A DNA stretch of 64,000 bases, taken from Smithella sp. (GTDB lineage Bacteria; Desulfobacterota; Syntrophia; Syntrophales; Smithellaceae). Numbering within the stretch: position 1 is the stretch's first letter; each line of letters opens with the position of its first letter. Shown in pieces: positions 29,222 to 37,893 of this stretch. The notes under the pieces are model-generated. The model did no database searches, was not told where the DNA came from, and saw nothing but the letters and a program-made list of their open reading frames with translations. The translations under genes and the position numbers were made by a program. The stretch spans positions 32,646 to 96,645 of the forward strand of contig JAGPFC010000004.1 of the NCBI GenBank assembly GCA_018056685.1, read 5' to 3'.

Positions 29222-30479
29222 GCTATTCAAGTTATCGCTTTTGCTTTTGGGCGTTTTCCTGATGGCGGCCGCGCCTGTACAGGGTGATCCGACTCTGGAG
29301 GGATTAATTGCCGAGGCCCTGCAAAACAGCCCTGAGATTAAAGCGTCCGAAGCCGGGATTGAAGCTGCCCGGTTGAGAATCACACAGGCGGGCAGCTTGC
29401 CTGATCCCATGATTATGGCCGGTTATCAGAATGAAGGCTTTGACAGTTATACCTATGGCGAGATGGAGGGATCGCAGTGGATGTTTTCGGCGTCCCAGCA
29501 GTTCCTTTTTCCCGGCAAAAGAAGCCTCAAGGAGGAAATGACACGGCGTGACGCCGAAAGTCTTGAAGCCATGCACGAACAGTTGAAACTCAAAACGGCT
29601 GCCCGCGTCCGGGAACTGTATTACGACCTTTTTCTGGCCCATAAGAATATTGATCTCCTGAAGGAAAAGAGGGATTTAATTGCCCGAATGGAAAGCATGG
29701 TGCTGGCGCGCTACGCCGCGGGCACAGCCATGCAGCAGGATGTGATTATGACCCAAACTGAAAAATACATGCTGCTGGAAAAAGTGGAAATGGGACGGCA
29801 AAAAATCCAGTCTCTGGAGGCGATGCTCAAGGCTGTTATTGGCAGACACCAAGGGGATCAGGTGCCGAAACCCACCGAGCCGGTTTATCAATCCTTTTCT
29901 CCCGATATTAACGAGGTCATCAAACTGGCGATGCAGAATTCACCGGAATTAAAATCGCGCCATAAAATGCTGGAGGCCGCCAACGCCAAAGTAGCCATGG
30001 CCCGAAAAGAATATTATCCGGATTTTGCTTTAAGCGGCGGTTATTATAACCGGTCGGGCGATTTCCCCGATATGTGGGCTGCCACCGTAACCTTCAACAT
30101 TCCTCTTTATTTTCAGTCGAAACAAAAACCGGCTGAAATGGAGGCGAAGGCGGGCGTGAATCAGGCTGATCGGGAACTGGCCGCAACCCAATTGATGATT
30201 GAAGCGGCGTTGCGCGATAACTACACTATGCTCCGTTCAGCGGAAAGGCTGATGGAACTCTATAAAGAAGGAATTCTTCCGAAAACCAGACAGGATATCG
30301 AACAGACCCTGACCGGATATTCCACGGGAAGGGGAGAAACCGTGACCATCTTATCCCGTTTAAAGACCCTGCTGGATTATGAGCTTTTATACTGGGGCCA
30401 ACTGGTGGAAAGAGAGAAAGCCATTGCCCGTCTGCAGGCCATTGCGACCGGACTCAATGGCAAAGGAGAAAAGCAATGA
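29205..30479 (+). CDS. TolC-family outer-membrane efflux protein (CusC-like)
   Basis: The 424-residue protein has a signal peptide (about 1-27). Two repeated halves each have long amphipathic helices: LEGLIAEALQNSPEIKASEAGIEAARLRITQAGSLPDP, and INEVIKLAMQNSPELKSRHKMLEAANAKVAMARKEYYPDFALSGGY. This is the TolC/outer-membrane factor pattern. It forms the outer-membrane tunnel for the adaptor and RND pump that follow. It is coupled to both neighbours by overlaps (17 and 4 bases). Confidence 0.9.
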   Translation: MSISSRLFKLSLLLLGVFLMAAAPVQGDPTLEGLIAEALQNSPEIKASEAGIEAARLRITQAGSLPDPMIMAGYQNEGFDSYTYGEMEGSQWMFSASQQFLFPGKRSLKEEMTRRDAESLEAMHEQLKLKTAARVRELYYDLFLAHKNIDLLKEKRDLIARMESMVLARYAAGTAMQQDVIMTQTEKYMLLEKVEMGRQKIQSLEAMLKAVIGRHQGDQVPKPTEPVYQSFSPDINEVIKLAMQNSPELKSRHKMLEAANAKVAMARKEYYPDFALSGGYYNRSGDFPDMWAATVTFNIPLYFQSKQKPAEMEAKAGVNQADRELAATQLMIEAALRDNYTMLRSAERLMELYKEGILPKTRQDIEQTLTGYSTGRGETVTILSRLKTLLDYELLYWGQLVEREKAIARLQAIATGLNGKGEKQ

Positions 30480-31690
30480 AGAAGAGCGGTTATTTGATGA
30501 AACTGCGCAATCTTTTTGTTTCAGGATACCTGGCGCTCGTCATAGCAGTGCCGGTTATGGCGCAAACACATTCTCATTCAACCGAATCGGCAAAGTCTCC
30601 GGCAGATCAGCAAAGCCAACCGGCAGTGCCATCTGATCAGGATGTACCACAGGTGGAGATATCCGCCGATCAGCAGAAACTCATTGGCGTTAAAACAGTC
30701 AAGGCAGCGGTCATGCCAGTCAAGAAAGTTATCCGGACAGTGGGCAGAGTGGAAGTCGATGAAAGCCGGCAGGCAACCATTAACGCCAAAACTGAAGGAT
30801 GGATTGAAAAGCTCTATGTGAGCACAACGGGGAGTTACGTTGCCAAAGGAGAAAAAATTGCCGAGATTTACAGCCCGGAGCTCCTGGCGACACAGCAGGA
30901 ATTTCTGACGGCATTGAAATGGGCCAAAGATATGGAGGCCGCTCATTCAGAAGCCGGGCAAACCACATCCTCTGCATCGGAGTTAAACAAGATGCTTGCC
31001 CGGGATGCCGCCGCCACACTGGAGGCAGCGCGTCAACGTCTCCTTTTGTGGGATGTCTCTCCCGCGCAGATCAGGCAGATCGAAAAGACAGGGAAAGCTT
31101 TCCGGACTCTGACACTGTATGCGCCGGTCAGCGGATACGTGACGCAAAAAATGGTTATTAGCGGAATGAAAATTATGCCGGGAGAAAAAATCCTGGACAT
31201 AGCCGATTTATCCGGCCTGTGGGTTGTGGCCGATGTTTATGAATACGAATTGCCGCTCGTCAAGGTCGGTAATCAGGCAACAATAACACTGGCCTCGCTT
31301 CCCGGAGTGGAGTTGACGTCGAAGATTGATTATATCTATCCGGACTTGTCAGCGCAGACACGCACGGTAAAAGTTCGCCTGAAGCTTTCCAACAGCAGCC
31401 GCCAATTGAAGCCGCAGATGTTCACGAATGTTGAGATTAAAATCAATCTGGGAAACAAATTGGTGATACCCGAATCGGCCGTACTGGATACAGGAAAAGC
31501 CATGGTTGTTTATGTTGATCTCGGCAATGATGTGTTTGAGCCAAGGGAAGTTAAAACGGGAATCAAGTCGGACGGATATGTTGAAGTGTTGCGTGGTTTG
31601 CGCAGTGGTGAAAAAGTGGTGGCGGCAGCCAATTTCCTGATTGACTCGGAAGCGCAGTTGAAGGGAATCAAACCGCTGCCGCAACAATAA
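30476..31690 (+). CDS. Efflux RND periplasmic adaptor subunit (CusB-like)
   Basis: The 404-residue membrane-fusion protein has a signal peptide with His-rich start of the mature part (AQTHSHSTES). The barrel-sandwich/lipoyl halves flank a helical hairpin with LAEIYSPELLATQQEFLTALKWAKD. The beta-barrel region contains LWVVADVYEYELPLVKVGNQATITLASLPG, and a C-terminal membrane-proximal domain follows. This is the CusB/CzcB class of heavy-metal adaptors. The ATG at 30497 is an alternative start. Confidence 0.9.
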   Translation: MKKSGYLMKLRNLFVSGYLALVIAVPVMAQTHSHSTESAKSPADQQSQPAVPSDQDVPQVEISADQQKLIGVKTVKAAVMPVKKVIRTVGRVEVDESRQATINAKTEGWIEKLYVSTTGSYVAKGEKIAEIYSPELLATQQEFLTALKWAKDMEAAHSEAGQTTSSASELNKMLARDAAATLEAARQRLLLWDVSPAQIRQIEKTGKAFRTLTLYAPVSGYVTQKMVISGMKIMPGEKILDIADLSGLWVVADVYEYELPLVKVGNQATITLASLPGVELTSKIDYIYPDLSAQTRTVKVRLKLSNSSRQLKPQMFTNVEIKINLGNKLVIPESAVLDTGKAMVVYVDLGNDVFEPREVKTGIKSDGYVEVLRGLRSGEKVVAAANFLIDSEAQLKGIKPLPQQ

Positions 31691-31699
31691 ATGGGGAAA

Positions 31700-31975
31700 A
31701 GAAAAATTTCATTGTTGTGTTCACTATCCTACGTCGTCGCAGATGCCCTTCAGGGTACTACGCTCCTAGGATAGTTCCCAATCCCGATAAATCGGAATTG
31801 GATAGTTCGACCAGCAAACTTCAGTGCACTTCGTTTCTGAAGTTTGGGTCTCACTACAACTAACGCTTTAATGAGCCTTGACTATAGTCTTAGAGCGAAT
31901 TATCCCGACCACCTTTAGGTGGCGGGGACAAACATCGTCCCGACAAGTCGGGACTCGTTTTCTGAGAGTTTCGCT
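31700..31975 (-). repeat. Hairpin-mosaic intergenic repeat, copy D (longest)
   Basis: The 285-bp gap between adaptor and pump genes is filled by this element. It contains GTCCCGAC-AA-GTCGGGAC (a perfect 8-bp stem, about 31938-31955), CCACCTTTAGGTGG, CCGATAAATCGG and CCTTCAGGG. It also has the shared blocks TGAGACCCAAACTTCAGAAACGAAGTG and GGTCGAACTATCC on the minus strand. It splits an otherwise tight efflux operon, so it is probably a later insertion. An upstream-extended reading of the pump gene would run into it. Confidence 0.7.
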
Positions 31976-34900
31976 ATGATTGCCAAAATCATTGAATTCA
32001 GTGCACGCAATAAATTTCTGGTTTTCCTGATTTTGTTTTTCTCTGTTGTATGGGGCTTGTGGACCATTAGAAATATGCCGTTGGATGCTCTACCCGATTT
32101 GAGCGACACGCAGGTCATTATTTACACGGAATGGCCGGGTCGCAGTCCGGATCTGGTTGAGGATCAGATTACGTATCCGATTACGTCCACCCTGCTAGCG
32201 GCGCCCCATGTGCAGGCGGTACGCGGGTTTTCCTTTCTGGGCAGCTCCTTTATTTACGTCATTTTTGATGAAGGGACCGATATCTACTGGGCGCGAAGCC
32301 GGATTCTGGAATATCTTCAGGCCGTCAAAAATAAAATACCCGCCGACGTCAATCCCGTCCTCGGCCCCGATGCCACCAGCCTGGGCTGGGGATTTACTTA
32401 CGCCATCATCGATGAGAACAAACAGCTTGATCTGGCTGAGCTTCGCTCGCTGCAGGATTATGTGGTCAAGCTCGGTCTGGAAAGTGTGCAGGGCGTTTCA
32501 CAGGTGGCCAGCGTCGGCGGTTTTGTCCGGCAATATCAGATTACCGTCGAGCCCAATCGTCTGAGTGCCTATAACATTCCCATAACGAAAATCATGGAAG
32601 CCGTTCGCAAGAGCAATCAGGACGTGGAAGGCCGGGTGCTCGATTTCTCCGGCACGGAATACATGGTGCGGGGACGCGGCTACATCAAGGCTGTAAAAGA
32701 TATTGAAGACATTGCGGTAGGGGTAAGCGCGACAGGCACACCGGTTTATTTAAAGGATGTTGCACGCGTTCAGATCGGGCCGGAAATTCGCCGGGGACTG
32801 GCGGAGCTGAACGGGAAAGGAGAAGTTGCCGGCGGAATCGTTATTGTCCGTTTCGGTGAAAATGTTCTCAATGTCATTGAGCGGGTCAAGGACAAGATAA
32901 AAAATGACATCGCGCCCAGTCTTCCCAAAGGTGTGAAAATCGTTACGACCTACGACCGCTCCGATCTCATTATCCGTTCAATTGCCACGCTCAAGGATGA
33001 AATCATCAAGCTGACTATCGCTGTGAGCATCGTCTGTCTGATTTTTCTGTTTCATCTGCCCAGCGCGCTGGTGGTGATTGTCACACTGCCCATCGCCATT
33101 ATCATTTCCTTTATCTGCATGTATTATCTGGGGGTGACCTCCAACATCATGAGCTTGAGCGGCATTGCCATCGCCATCGGCGCCATGGTGGATGCAGCCA
33201 TCATCATGGTGGAAAACGCTCACAAGAAGCTTGAGGAATGGACGCATCAGGGAAGTCCCGGCAGCAGAACGGAAGTCATTATTGAAGCCGCCCGCGAGGT
33301 GGGGCCGTCGCTGTTCTTCTCGCTCCTGGTGATTACCGTCGCTTTTCTGCCGGTCTTCACGCTTCAGGCGCAGGCGGGCAGACTTTTCAAGCCGCTGGCC
33401 TATACGAAAACGTTTGCCATGCTGTTTTCCTCTTTTCTGGCCATCACATTGACGCCGGTCTTGATGACGTTATTTATCCGGGGAAATATCCGGCCGGAAG
33501 AAAAGAATCCGGTGAGCCTTTTCCTGCACAAAATTTATGAACCGGTTGCGCATCTGGCTTTGCGCTTTCGCAAAACAGTCATTGTTCTTGCTCTGCTGAT
33601 TATGATCGTCACGGTTTATCCCTTCATGAAGCTCGGTTCCGAATTCATGCCGCCCCTTTATGAAGGATCGCTTTTTTACATGCCGGTCACCATGCCGGGC
33701 GCCTCGGTGGCGGAAGCCGGCCGGCTGTTGCAGATACAGGATGAATTGCTGATGAAAATTCCCGAAGTCCGACAGGTCTTCGGCAAGGCCGGTCGCGCCG
33801 AAACTGCAACTGACCCCGCACCGCTGGAAATGTTCGAAACGGTCATCAACCTGAAGCCGGAGCATCAGTGGCGCAAAGGCATGACCATTGAAAAAATTAA
33901 AGATGAAATGAATGACGCGCTGAATATTCCCGGCGTGGCCAATTCCTTCACCATGCCGATTAAAGCCCGAATCGATATGCTGGCAACGGGCATCCGCACA
34001 CCGGTAGGGATTAAAATTCTTGGTGCCGATCTGGAAGAGATAGAAAAAATCGGCATGAATCTGGAGCATCATTTGAGGGATATTCCGGGCACACGCAGTG
34101 TGTACGCAGAGAGAGTGGCTACGGGATATTTTCTGGACATTGTTATTAAACGAGAAAACATTGCGCGCTATGGTCTGGTTGTTGATGATGTCAATGAAAT
34201 CATTCAGACGGCCATCGGCGGTATGAATCTGACCACCACCGTGGAGGGCCGGGCGCGCTATCCCGTCAATATCCGCTACCCGCGGGAGTTGCGCAATGAT
34301 ATGGAAAAACTCAAACGCATTCTCGTACCGGTAATGACCTCCCAAAGCGCCGGATCCGGAACTTCCGGGATGGCAGCTTCCGGCAATATTCTGCAGGTTC
34401 CCCTGGGAGAGCTGGCGGACTTTAACATCCTGCGGGGGCCGACATCCGTTAAAAGTGAAGAAGGATTGTTGACGGCGTATGTTTATATAGACATTTCTGG
34501 ACGTGATGTCGGTAGCTACGTCAAAGAAGCGAGACAAAAAGCCTCAACCATTCAACTGCCGGAAGGTTACCGTTTGGTCTGGAGTGGTGAATACGAGTAT
34601 ATCGTGAAGACGCACGAGCGCCTTAAAATTATTATCCCTTTTACACTGCTGATTATTTTCATCCTGCTGTATTTCAACACGCATTCCGTGACCAAAACGG
34701 CCATTGTTCTGCTCGCTGTGCCCTTTTCGCTGGTTGGATCATTTTGGTTCATGTACCTGCTTAATTACAATATGAGCATTGCCGTGTGGGTGGGCATCAT
34801 CGCGCTGGCCGGGCTTGATGCAGAAACAGGTGTGGTTATGCTCTTGTACCTGGATTTGGCTTACGAGAAGTGGAAAAAAGAAGGACTACTGAAAACCAGA

Positions 34901-35143
34901 AAAGATTTGCATAACGCCATCATGTTTGGCGCTGTCAAACGGATTCGTCCCAAAATCATGACGGTCAGTGTCATTCTGGCCGGGCTGATCCCGATTATGT
35001 TCAGTCACGGTGCCGGTGCTGACGTCATGAAACGCATTGCCGCGCCGATGGTCGGTGGTGTGATTTCCTCCACCATCCTGGAGTTGATTATTTATCCGGC
35101 AATCTATATGATCTGGCGCGGCAAAAGATTGGCAGACGATTAA
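31976..35143 (+). CDS. Heavy-metal efflux RND pump, CusA/CzcA family
   Basis: The protein has 1055 residues from the ATG at 31976 (MIAKIIEFSARNKFLVF). An in-frame upstream start at 31919 lies in repeat DNA and is rejected. Twelve membrane helices in two halves are separated by periplasmic porter domains. HME-type signatures are NMPLDALPDLSDTQVIIYTEWPGRSPDLVEDQITYPI, a TM4 block with AIGAMVDAAIIMVENAHKKLE, and ALAGLDAETGVVMLLYLDLAYE in TM10. This is closest to CusA (Cu/Ag), consistent with the Met-rich FixH-like protein of the operon, but the metal is not proven. Confidence 0.92.
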   Translation: MIAKIIEFSARNKFLVFLILFFSVVWGLWTIRNMPLDALPDLSDTQVIIYTEWPGRSPDLVEDQITYPITSTLLAAPHVQAVRGFSFLGSSFIYVIFDEGTDIYWARSRILEYLQAVKNKIPADVNPVLGPDATSLGWGFTYAIIDENKQLDLAELRSLQDYVVKLGLESVQGVSQVASVGGFVRQYQITVEPNRLSAYNIPITKIMEAVRKSNQDVEGRVLDFSGTEYMVRGRGYIKAVKDIEDIAVGVSATGTPVYLKDVARVQIGPEIRRGLAELNGKGEVAGGIVIVRFGENVLNVIERVKDKIKNDIAPSLPKGVKIVTTYDRSDLIIRSIATLKDEIIKLTIAVSIVCLIFLFHLPSALVVIVTLPIAIIISFICMYYLGVTSNIMSLSGIAIAIGAMVDAAIIMVENAHKKLEEWTHQGSPGSRTEVIIEAAREVGPSLFFSLLVITVAFLPVFTLQAQAGRLFKPLAYTKTFAMLFSSFLAITLTPVLMTLFIRGNIRPEEKNPVSLFLHKIYEPVAHLALRFRKTVIVLALLIMIVTVYPFMKLGSEFMPPLYEGSLFYMPVTMPGASVAEAGRLLQIQDELLMKIPEVRQVFGKAGRAETATDPAPLEMFETVINLKPEHQWRKGMTIEKIKDEMNDALNIPGVANSFTMPIKARIDMLATGIRTPVGIKILGADLEEIEKIGMNLEHHLRDIPGTRSVYAERVATGYFLDIVIKRENIARYGLVVDDVNEIIQTAIGGMNLTTTVEGRARYPVNIRYPRELRNDMEKLKRILVPVMTSQSAGSGTSGMAASGNILQVPLGELADFNILRGPTSVKSEEGLLTAYVYIDISGRDVGSYVKEARQKASTIQLPEGYRLVWSGEYEYIVKTHERLKIIIPFTLLIIFILLYFNTHSVTKTAIVLLAVPFSLVGSFWFMYLLNYNMSIAVWVGIIALAGLDAETGVVMLLYLDLAYEKWKKEGLLKTRKDLHNAIMFGAVKRIRPKIMTVSVILAGLIPIMFSHGAGADVMKRIAAPMVGGVISSTILELIIYPAIYMIWRGKRLADD

Positions 35144-35166
35144 AACTTTGAGGAAGACAATTCTTT

Positions 35167-35616
35167 ATGAAAAAAATGACGGGGAAAATTCTGGCGGTGA
35201 ATATCTCTCAGAAAAAGGGAGAAAAGAAGAACAATATTGAATGCGGGCTGTTTCTGGAAAACCTGGGACTGGAAAACGATGCCCACGCCGAAGCAGATAT
35301 CATCCGGCAGGTCAGCCTCCTAGCCAAAGAAAGCATTGAGAAAATCAGGGCCAAAGGCCTTAATGTCCAATACGGTGATTTCGCCGAAAATCTCACTATC
35401 GAAGGCATTGATCTGCCGTCGCTGCCCGTAGGAACGAAATTAAAGGTTGGCGACAAGGTATTACTGGAGGTTTCGCAAATCGGCAAAGTCTGCCACAACC
35501 GCTGCAATATCTTTTACACCGTCGGCGATTGTGTCATGCCCCGGGAAGGAATCTTTGCCAAAGTCATCACGGGCGGTGAAATAAAAATCAATGACACAGT
35601 AGAAATAGAAGAATGA
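35167..35616 (+). CDS. MOSC domain protein
   Basis: The 149-residue protein fits a stand-alone MOSC domain: GKILAVNISQKKGEKK, GLENDAHAEADIIRQVSLLAKESIEKI, YGDFAENLTIEGIDLPSLPVGTKLKVGDKVLLEVSQIGKVCHNRC, and VMPREGIFAKVITGGEIKINDTVEI. The conserved Cys after IGKVCHNRC matches the presumed sulfur-carrier Cys. MOSC proteins act on the molybdenum cofactor or N-hydroxylated substrates. It overlaps the next gene by four bases, so both are coupled. Confidence 0.9.
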   Translation: MKKMTGKILAVNISQKKGEKKNNIECGLFLENLGLENDAHAEADIIRQVSLLAKESIEKIRAKGLNVQYGDFAENLTIEGIDLPSLPVGTKLKVGDKVLLEVSQIGKVCHNRCNIFYTVGDCVMPREGIFAKVITGGEIKINDTVEIEE

Positions 35617-36650
35617 ACAAATTCGCCTTTGTCCTTAATCCCTTCAATATTCAGAACATTCATGATTATTGCTTCCTGTCAAAAATTGCGCCTGAAGCAT
35701 TGATCAAAATAATTCTAAGACTTTTACCGCCGTTTAAAATTCATCATACCAAAAATCTGCGTTCTGCCACAGGCGCGGAAATTGAAGGATGCTTTATTGT
35801 CTGTCCGTTACTTTCCAAACAGGTGCTGGCCATGAAGGAAGAGGCAGCTTTACGCAAGATACTGAAAGCGGTACGACTGGGGGAACGAAGCGGCGCGAGC
35901 GTCATCGGGCTGGGTGCTCTGATGGGAATTGCCGGCAAGGGAGGGCAAGTCATTGCCGGTCAAACACCTGTAGCGATAACAACCGGTTCAAGTCTGGCTT
36001 CTGCGGCTATTCTGGAAACGCTGGACAGGGCGATTACATTGCGAAAGATTGCCCCCTCCAAAATAAAAATTGCAATCGTAGGTGCCACTAACGCCATTGG
36101 CCAGAATTGCGCTCTCGGATTTCTGAACAGAACCGATACTATTTTTCTATTGGCAAGGCATGCCGAAAGACTTTCCGAGCTTCAGGAATTTCTCACTTCG
36201 CAAAAATCAAAGACAAAGATTATTAATAAGGGTTTGGATATTGATGCCGTAACAAAAGAATCGGATATCATTATTTTCACCACGTCTGCCATAGAGGTGC
36301 CTTCGGCGGCAACAGCCGCAAATCTCAAGGCAGGTGCGATTATCTGTGACATTCCATCGCCACGAAATATTTCCAAAGAAATTGCCGATCAACGCAAAGA
36401 TATTCTGGTGATCGATGGCGCCGTCATCAAACCGCCGAAGACAGTAAAAATAGGGCTGAAATTACCGATTAAAGACGGATTCATTTATGCCTGCATGGCG
36501 GAGACCATGATTCTGGCTTTTGAAGGCCAGACACAGGATGATTTTTCAACCGGCTTCAAACCGGACTTACATAAAGTTGCCCAAATCAAAGCCTTGGCAG
36601 TCAAGCATGGATTTGAAATTAAATTCACGAGCTTTGGTGTTCCGATTTAA
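35613..36650 (+). CDS. Homologue of long-chain acyl-ACP reductase (cyanobacterial AAR type)
   Basis: The 345-residue protein matches cyanobacterial AAR in order. It begins with an N-terminal FAFVLNPFNIQNIHDYCF, then RSGASVIGLGALMGI, TTGSSLASAAILETL, and the Rossmann motif KIAIVGATNAIGQNCALGFL (151-170). The C-terminal GFIYACMAETMILAFEG contains Cys294, at the place and number of the catalytic acyl-thioester Cys of AAR. The ending VKHGFEIKF also fits. Annotation pipelines often call such proteins shikimate dehydrogenase-like. No aldehyde-deformylating oxygenase gene is nearby, so the product would be aldehyde or alcohol rather than alkane. Coupled to the MOSC gene. Confidence 0.7.
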   Translation: MNKFAFVLNPFNIQNIHDYCFLSKIAPEALIKIILRLLPPFKIHHTKNLRSATGAEIEGCFIVCPLLSKQVLAMKEEAALRKILKAVRLGERSGASVIGLGALMGIAGKGGQVIAGQTPVAITTGSSLASAAILETLDRAITLRKIAPSKIKIAIVGATNAIGQNCALGFLNRTDTIFLLARHAERLSELQEFLTSQKSKTKIINKGLDIDAVTKESDIIIFTTSAIEVPSAATAANLKAGAIICDIPSPRNISKEIADQRKDILVIDGAVIKPPKTVKIGLKLPIKDGFIYACMAETMILAFEGQTQDDFSTGFKPDLHKVAQIKALAVKHGFEIKFTSFGVPI

Positions 36651-36712
36651 ATCGATAATCTCCCATTTTAATTCATTTTCCTGAAACCAATTTTCCTCGG
36701 CCCCTTATAAGT

Positions 36713-36788
36713 TTACGTTGACGTGTTTTCATTAATATGTAAAATTCCAATCACATACTTTGAGCAAGCATTTCTTACGTCAACGTAA
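36713..36788. promoter_or_regulatory. 12-bp perfect inverted repeat upstream of corA
   Basis: TTACGTTGACGT (36713-36724) and ACGTCAACGTAA (36777-36788) are exact reverse complements with 52 bases between them, in the 170-bp gap before the CorA gene. Each half contains the palindrome-like core CGTTGACG/CGTCAACG, suggesting two sites for a dimeric regulator or a looped operator. It lies 33 bases before the corA start. Confidence 0.5.
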
Positions 36789-36820
36789 CCTGTTTTGAAT
36801 GAAAATATCAGGAGGCGCTC

Positions 36821-37825
36821 ATGTCTGAATCCAGATTTTATCATATCACCCGGGAGGGGAAGCTTGTTAGGATAGCAACACTGTCCGAGGTCCTCGCTGA
36901 AACTCAAAACGGAGGTTTTGTATGGCTGGATTACACCCAACCGACCAAGGAGGAACTTTCTTTATTGATCGAGCCCTTTGGGCTCCATCCGCTTTCCATT
37001 GAAGACTGTCTTGACGAAAATCTTATTCCTAAAGTGGATGATTATTCGCGATATACCTTCTTCATCTTCAACGCCTTCAACTACACCCGGCAAATCCTTA
37101 CGATCCGTGAAATAAATATATTTCTCGGAACGGATTTTCTCATAACCGTCAACGTCTCGGATTCGAACAATGAGCAGTTCCTGAAGAGTATTGCAAAAAC
37201 CGTGGAAATCAATCCCAAGAAAACCTTTCAAGGACCGGCTTTCCTTTTGCATGTTATCCTGGATTACATCGTTGATCAAAAATATGCGGCGATTGAAACT
37301 TTTGAAAATGATCTGGACAAGGCAGAAGAAACCGTCATTGCCGATTTGTCAAATTTTGATCCGGCGACGCTTCTTAACCTGCGCAGGGATCTGTTCGCGA
37401 TGCGCAGAAGCCTTTTTCACGAGCGAGAGATCATGGTAAAAATTTACCGCAAGGACTTTCATCTCATTCCGGAAAAAGCGCTGTTCTATTACCGGGATAT
37501 TTACGATCATCTTACGAAATTTTTTGAAATGACCGAAACCTCCCGCGATGTCGTCACCAGCCTCATGGAAATGTATCTCTCCATGCTGAACAACAAGATG
37601 GCCGAGACCGCCAACAGAACTAACAGGACAGTCAGACGCCTGACGTTCATCACCACCATTTTTATGCCACTGACACTCCTGGCCGGTATCGGCGGCATGT
37701 CGGAGTGGTCCATGATGACAGGACCTTCTAATTGGAAGATCGCCTATCCGGCCTTTCTTTTCGCTATGGTCGTCATCGGTTTTGCCAACTACTGGCTGCT
37801 CAAGTGGCTTGAAAGAAAAAGATGA
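36821..37825 (+). CDS. corA: CorA-family divalent cation transporter with GMS instead of GMN
   Basis: The 334-residue protein has a cytosolic funnel domain (1-270, with FVWLDYTQPTKEELSLLIEPFGLHPLSIEDCLDENLIPKVDDY), then two C-terminal membrane helices (about 275-295 and 305-328). The pore-end signature is GIGGMSEWSMM, so the family hallmark GMN is GMS and the usual MPEL loop is absent. The rest is typical CorA, including the long stalk helix and a basic KWLERKR end. CorA imports Mg, Co or Ni; the changed filter suggests other selectivity or altered regulation. Good AGGAGG Shine-Dalgarno. It leads a metal-transport block. Confidence 0.85.
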   Translation: MSESRFYHITREGKLVRIATLSEVLAETQNGGFVWLDYTQPTKEELSLLIEPFGLHPLSIEDCLDENLIPKVDDYSRYTFFIFNAFNYTRQILTIREINIFLGTDFLITVNVSDSNNEQFLKSIAKTVEINPKKTFQGPAFLLHVILDYIVDQKYAAIETFENDLDKAEETVIADLSNFDPATLLNLRRDLFAMRRSLFHEREIMVKIYRKDFHLIPEKALFYYRDIYDHLTKFFEMTETSRDVVTSLMEMYLSMLNNKMAETANRTNRTVRRLTFITTIFMPLTLLAGIGGMSEWSMMTGPSNWKIAYPAFLFAMVVIGFANYWLLKWLERKR

Positions 37826-37893
37826 TATGGAAAACATAACGCTTTCGATCGAAAATAATAACTGATATAGGAAGACAACTTGGGGGAGATAAA

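Noticed and set aside
31919..31975. Upstream in-frame start that would lengthen the CusA-like pump by 19 residues
   Set aside because: The extra codons lie in the hairpin repeat (copy D); the family start MIAKIIEFSARNKF is at 31976.
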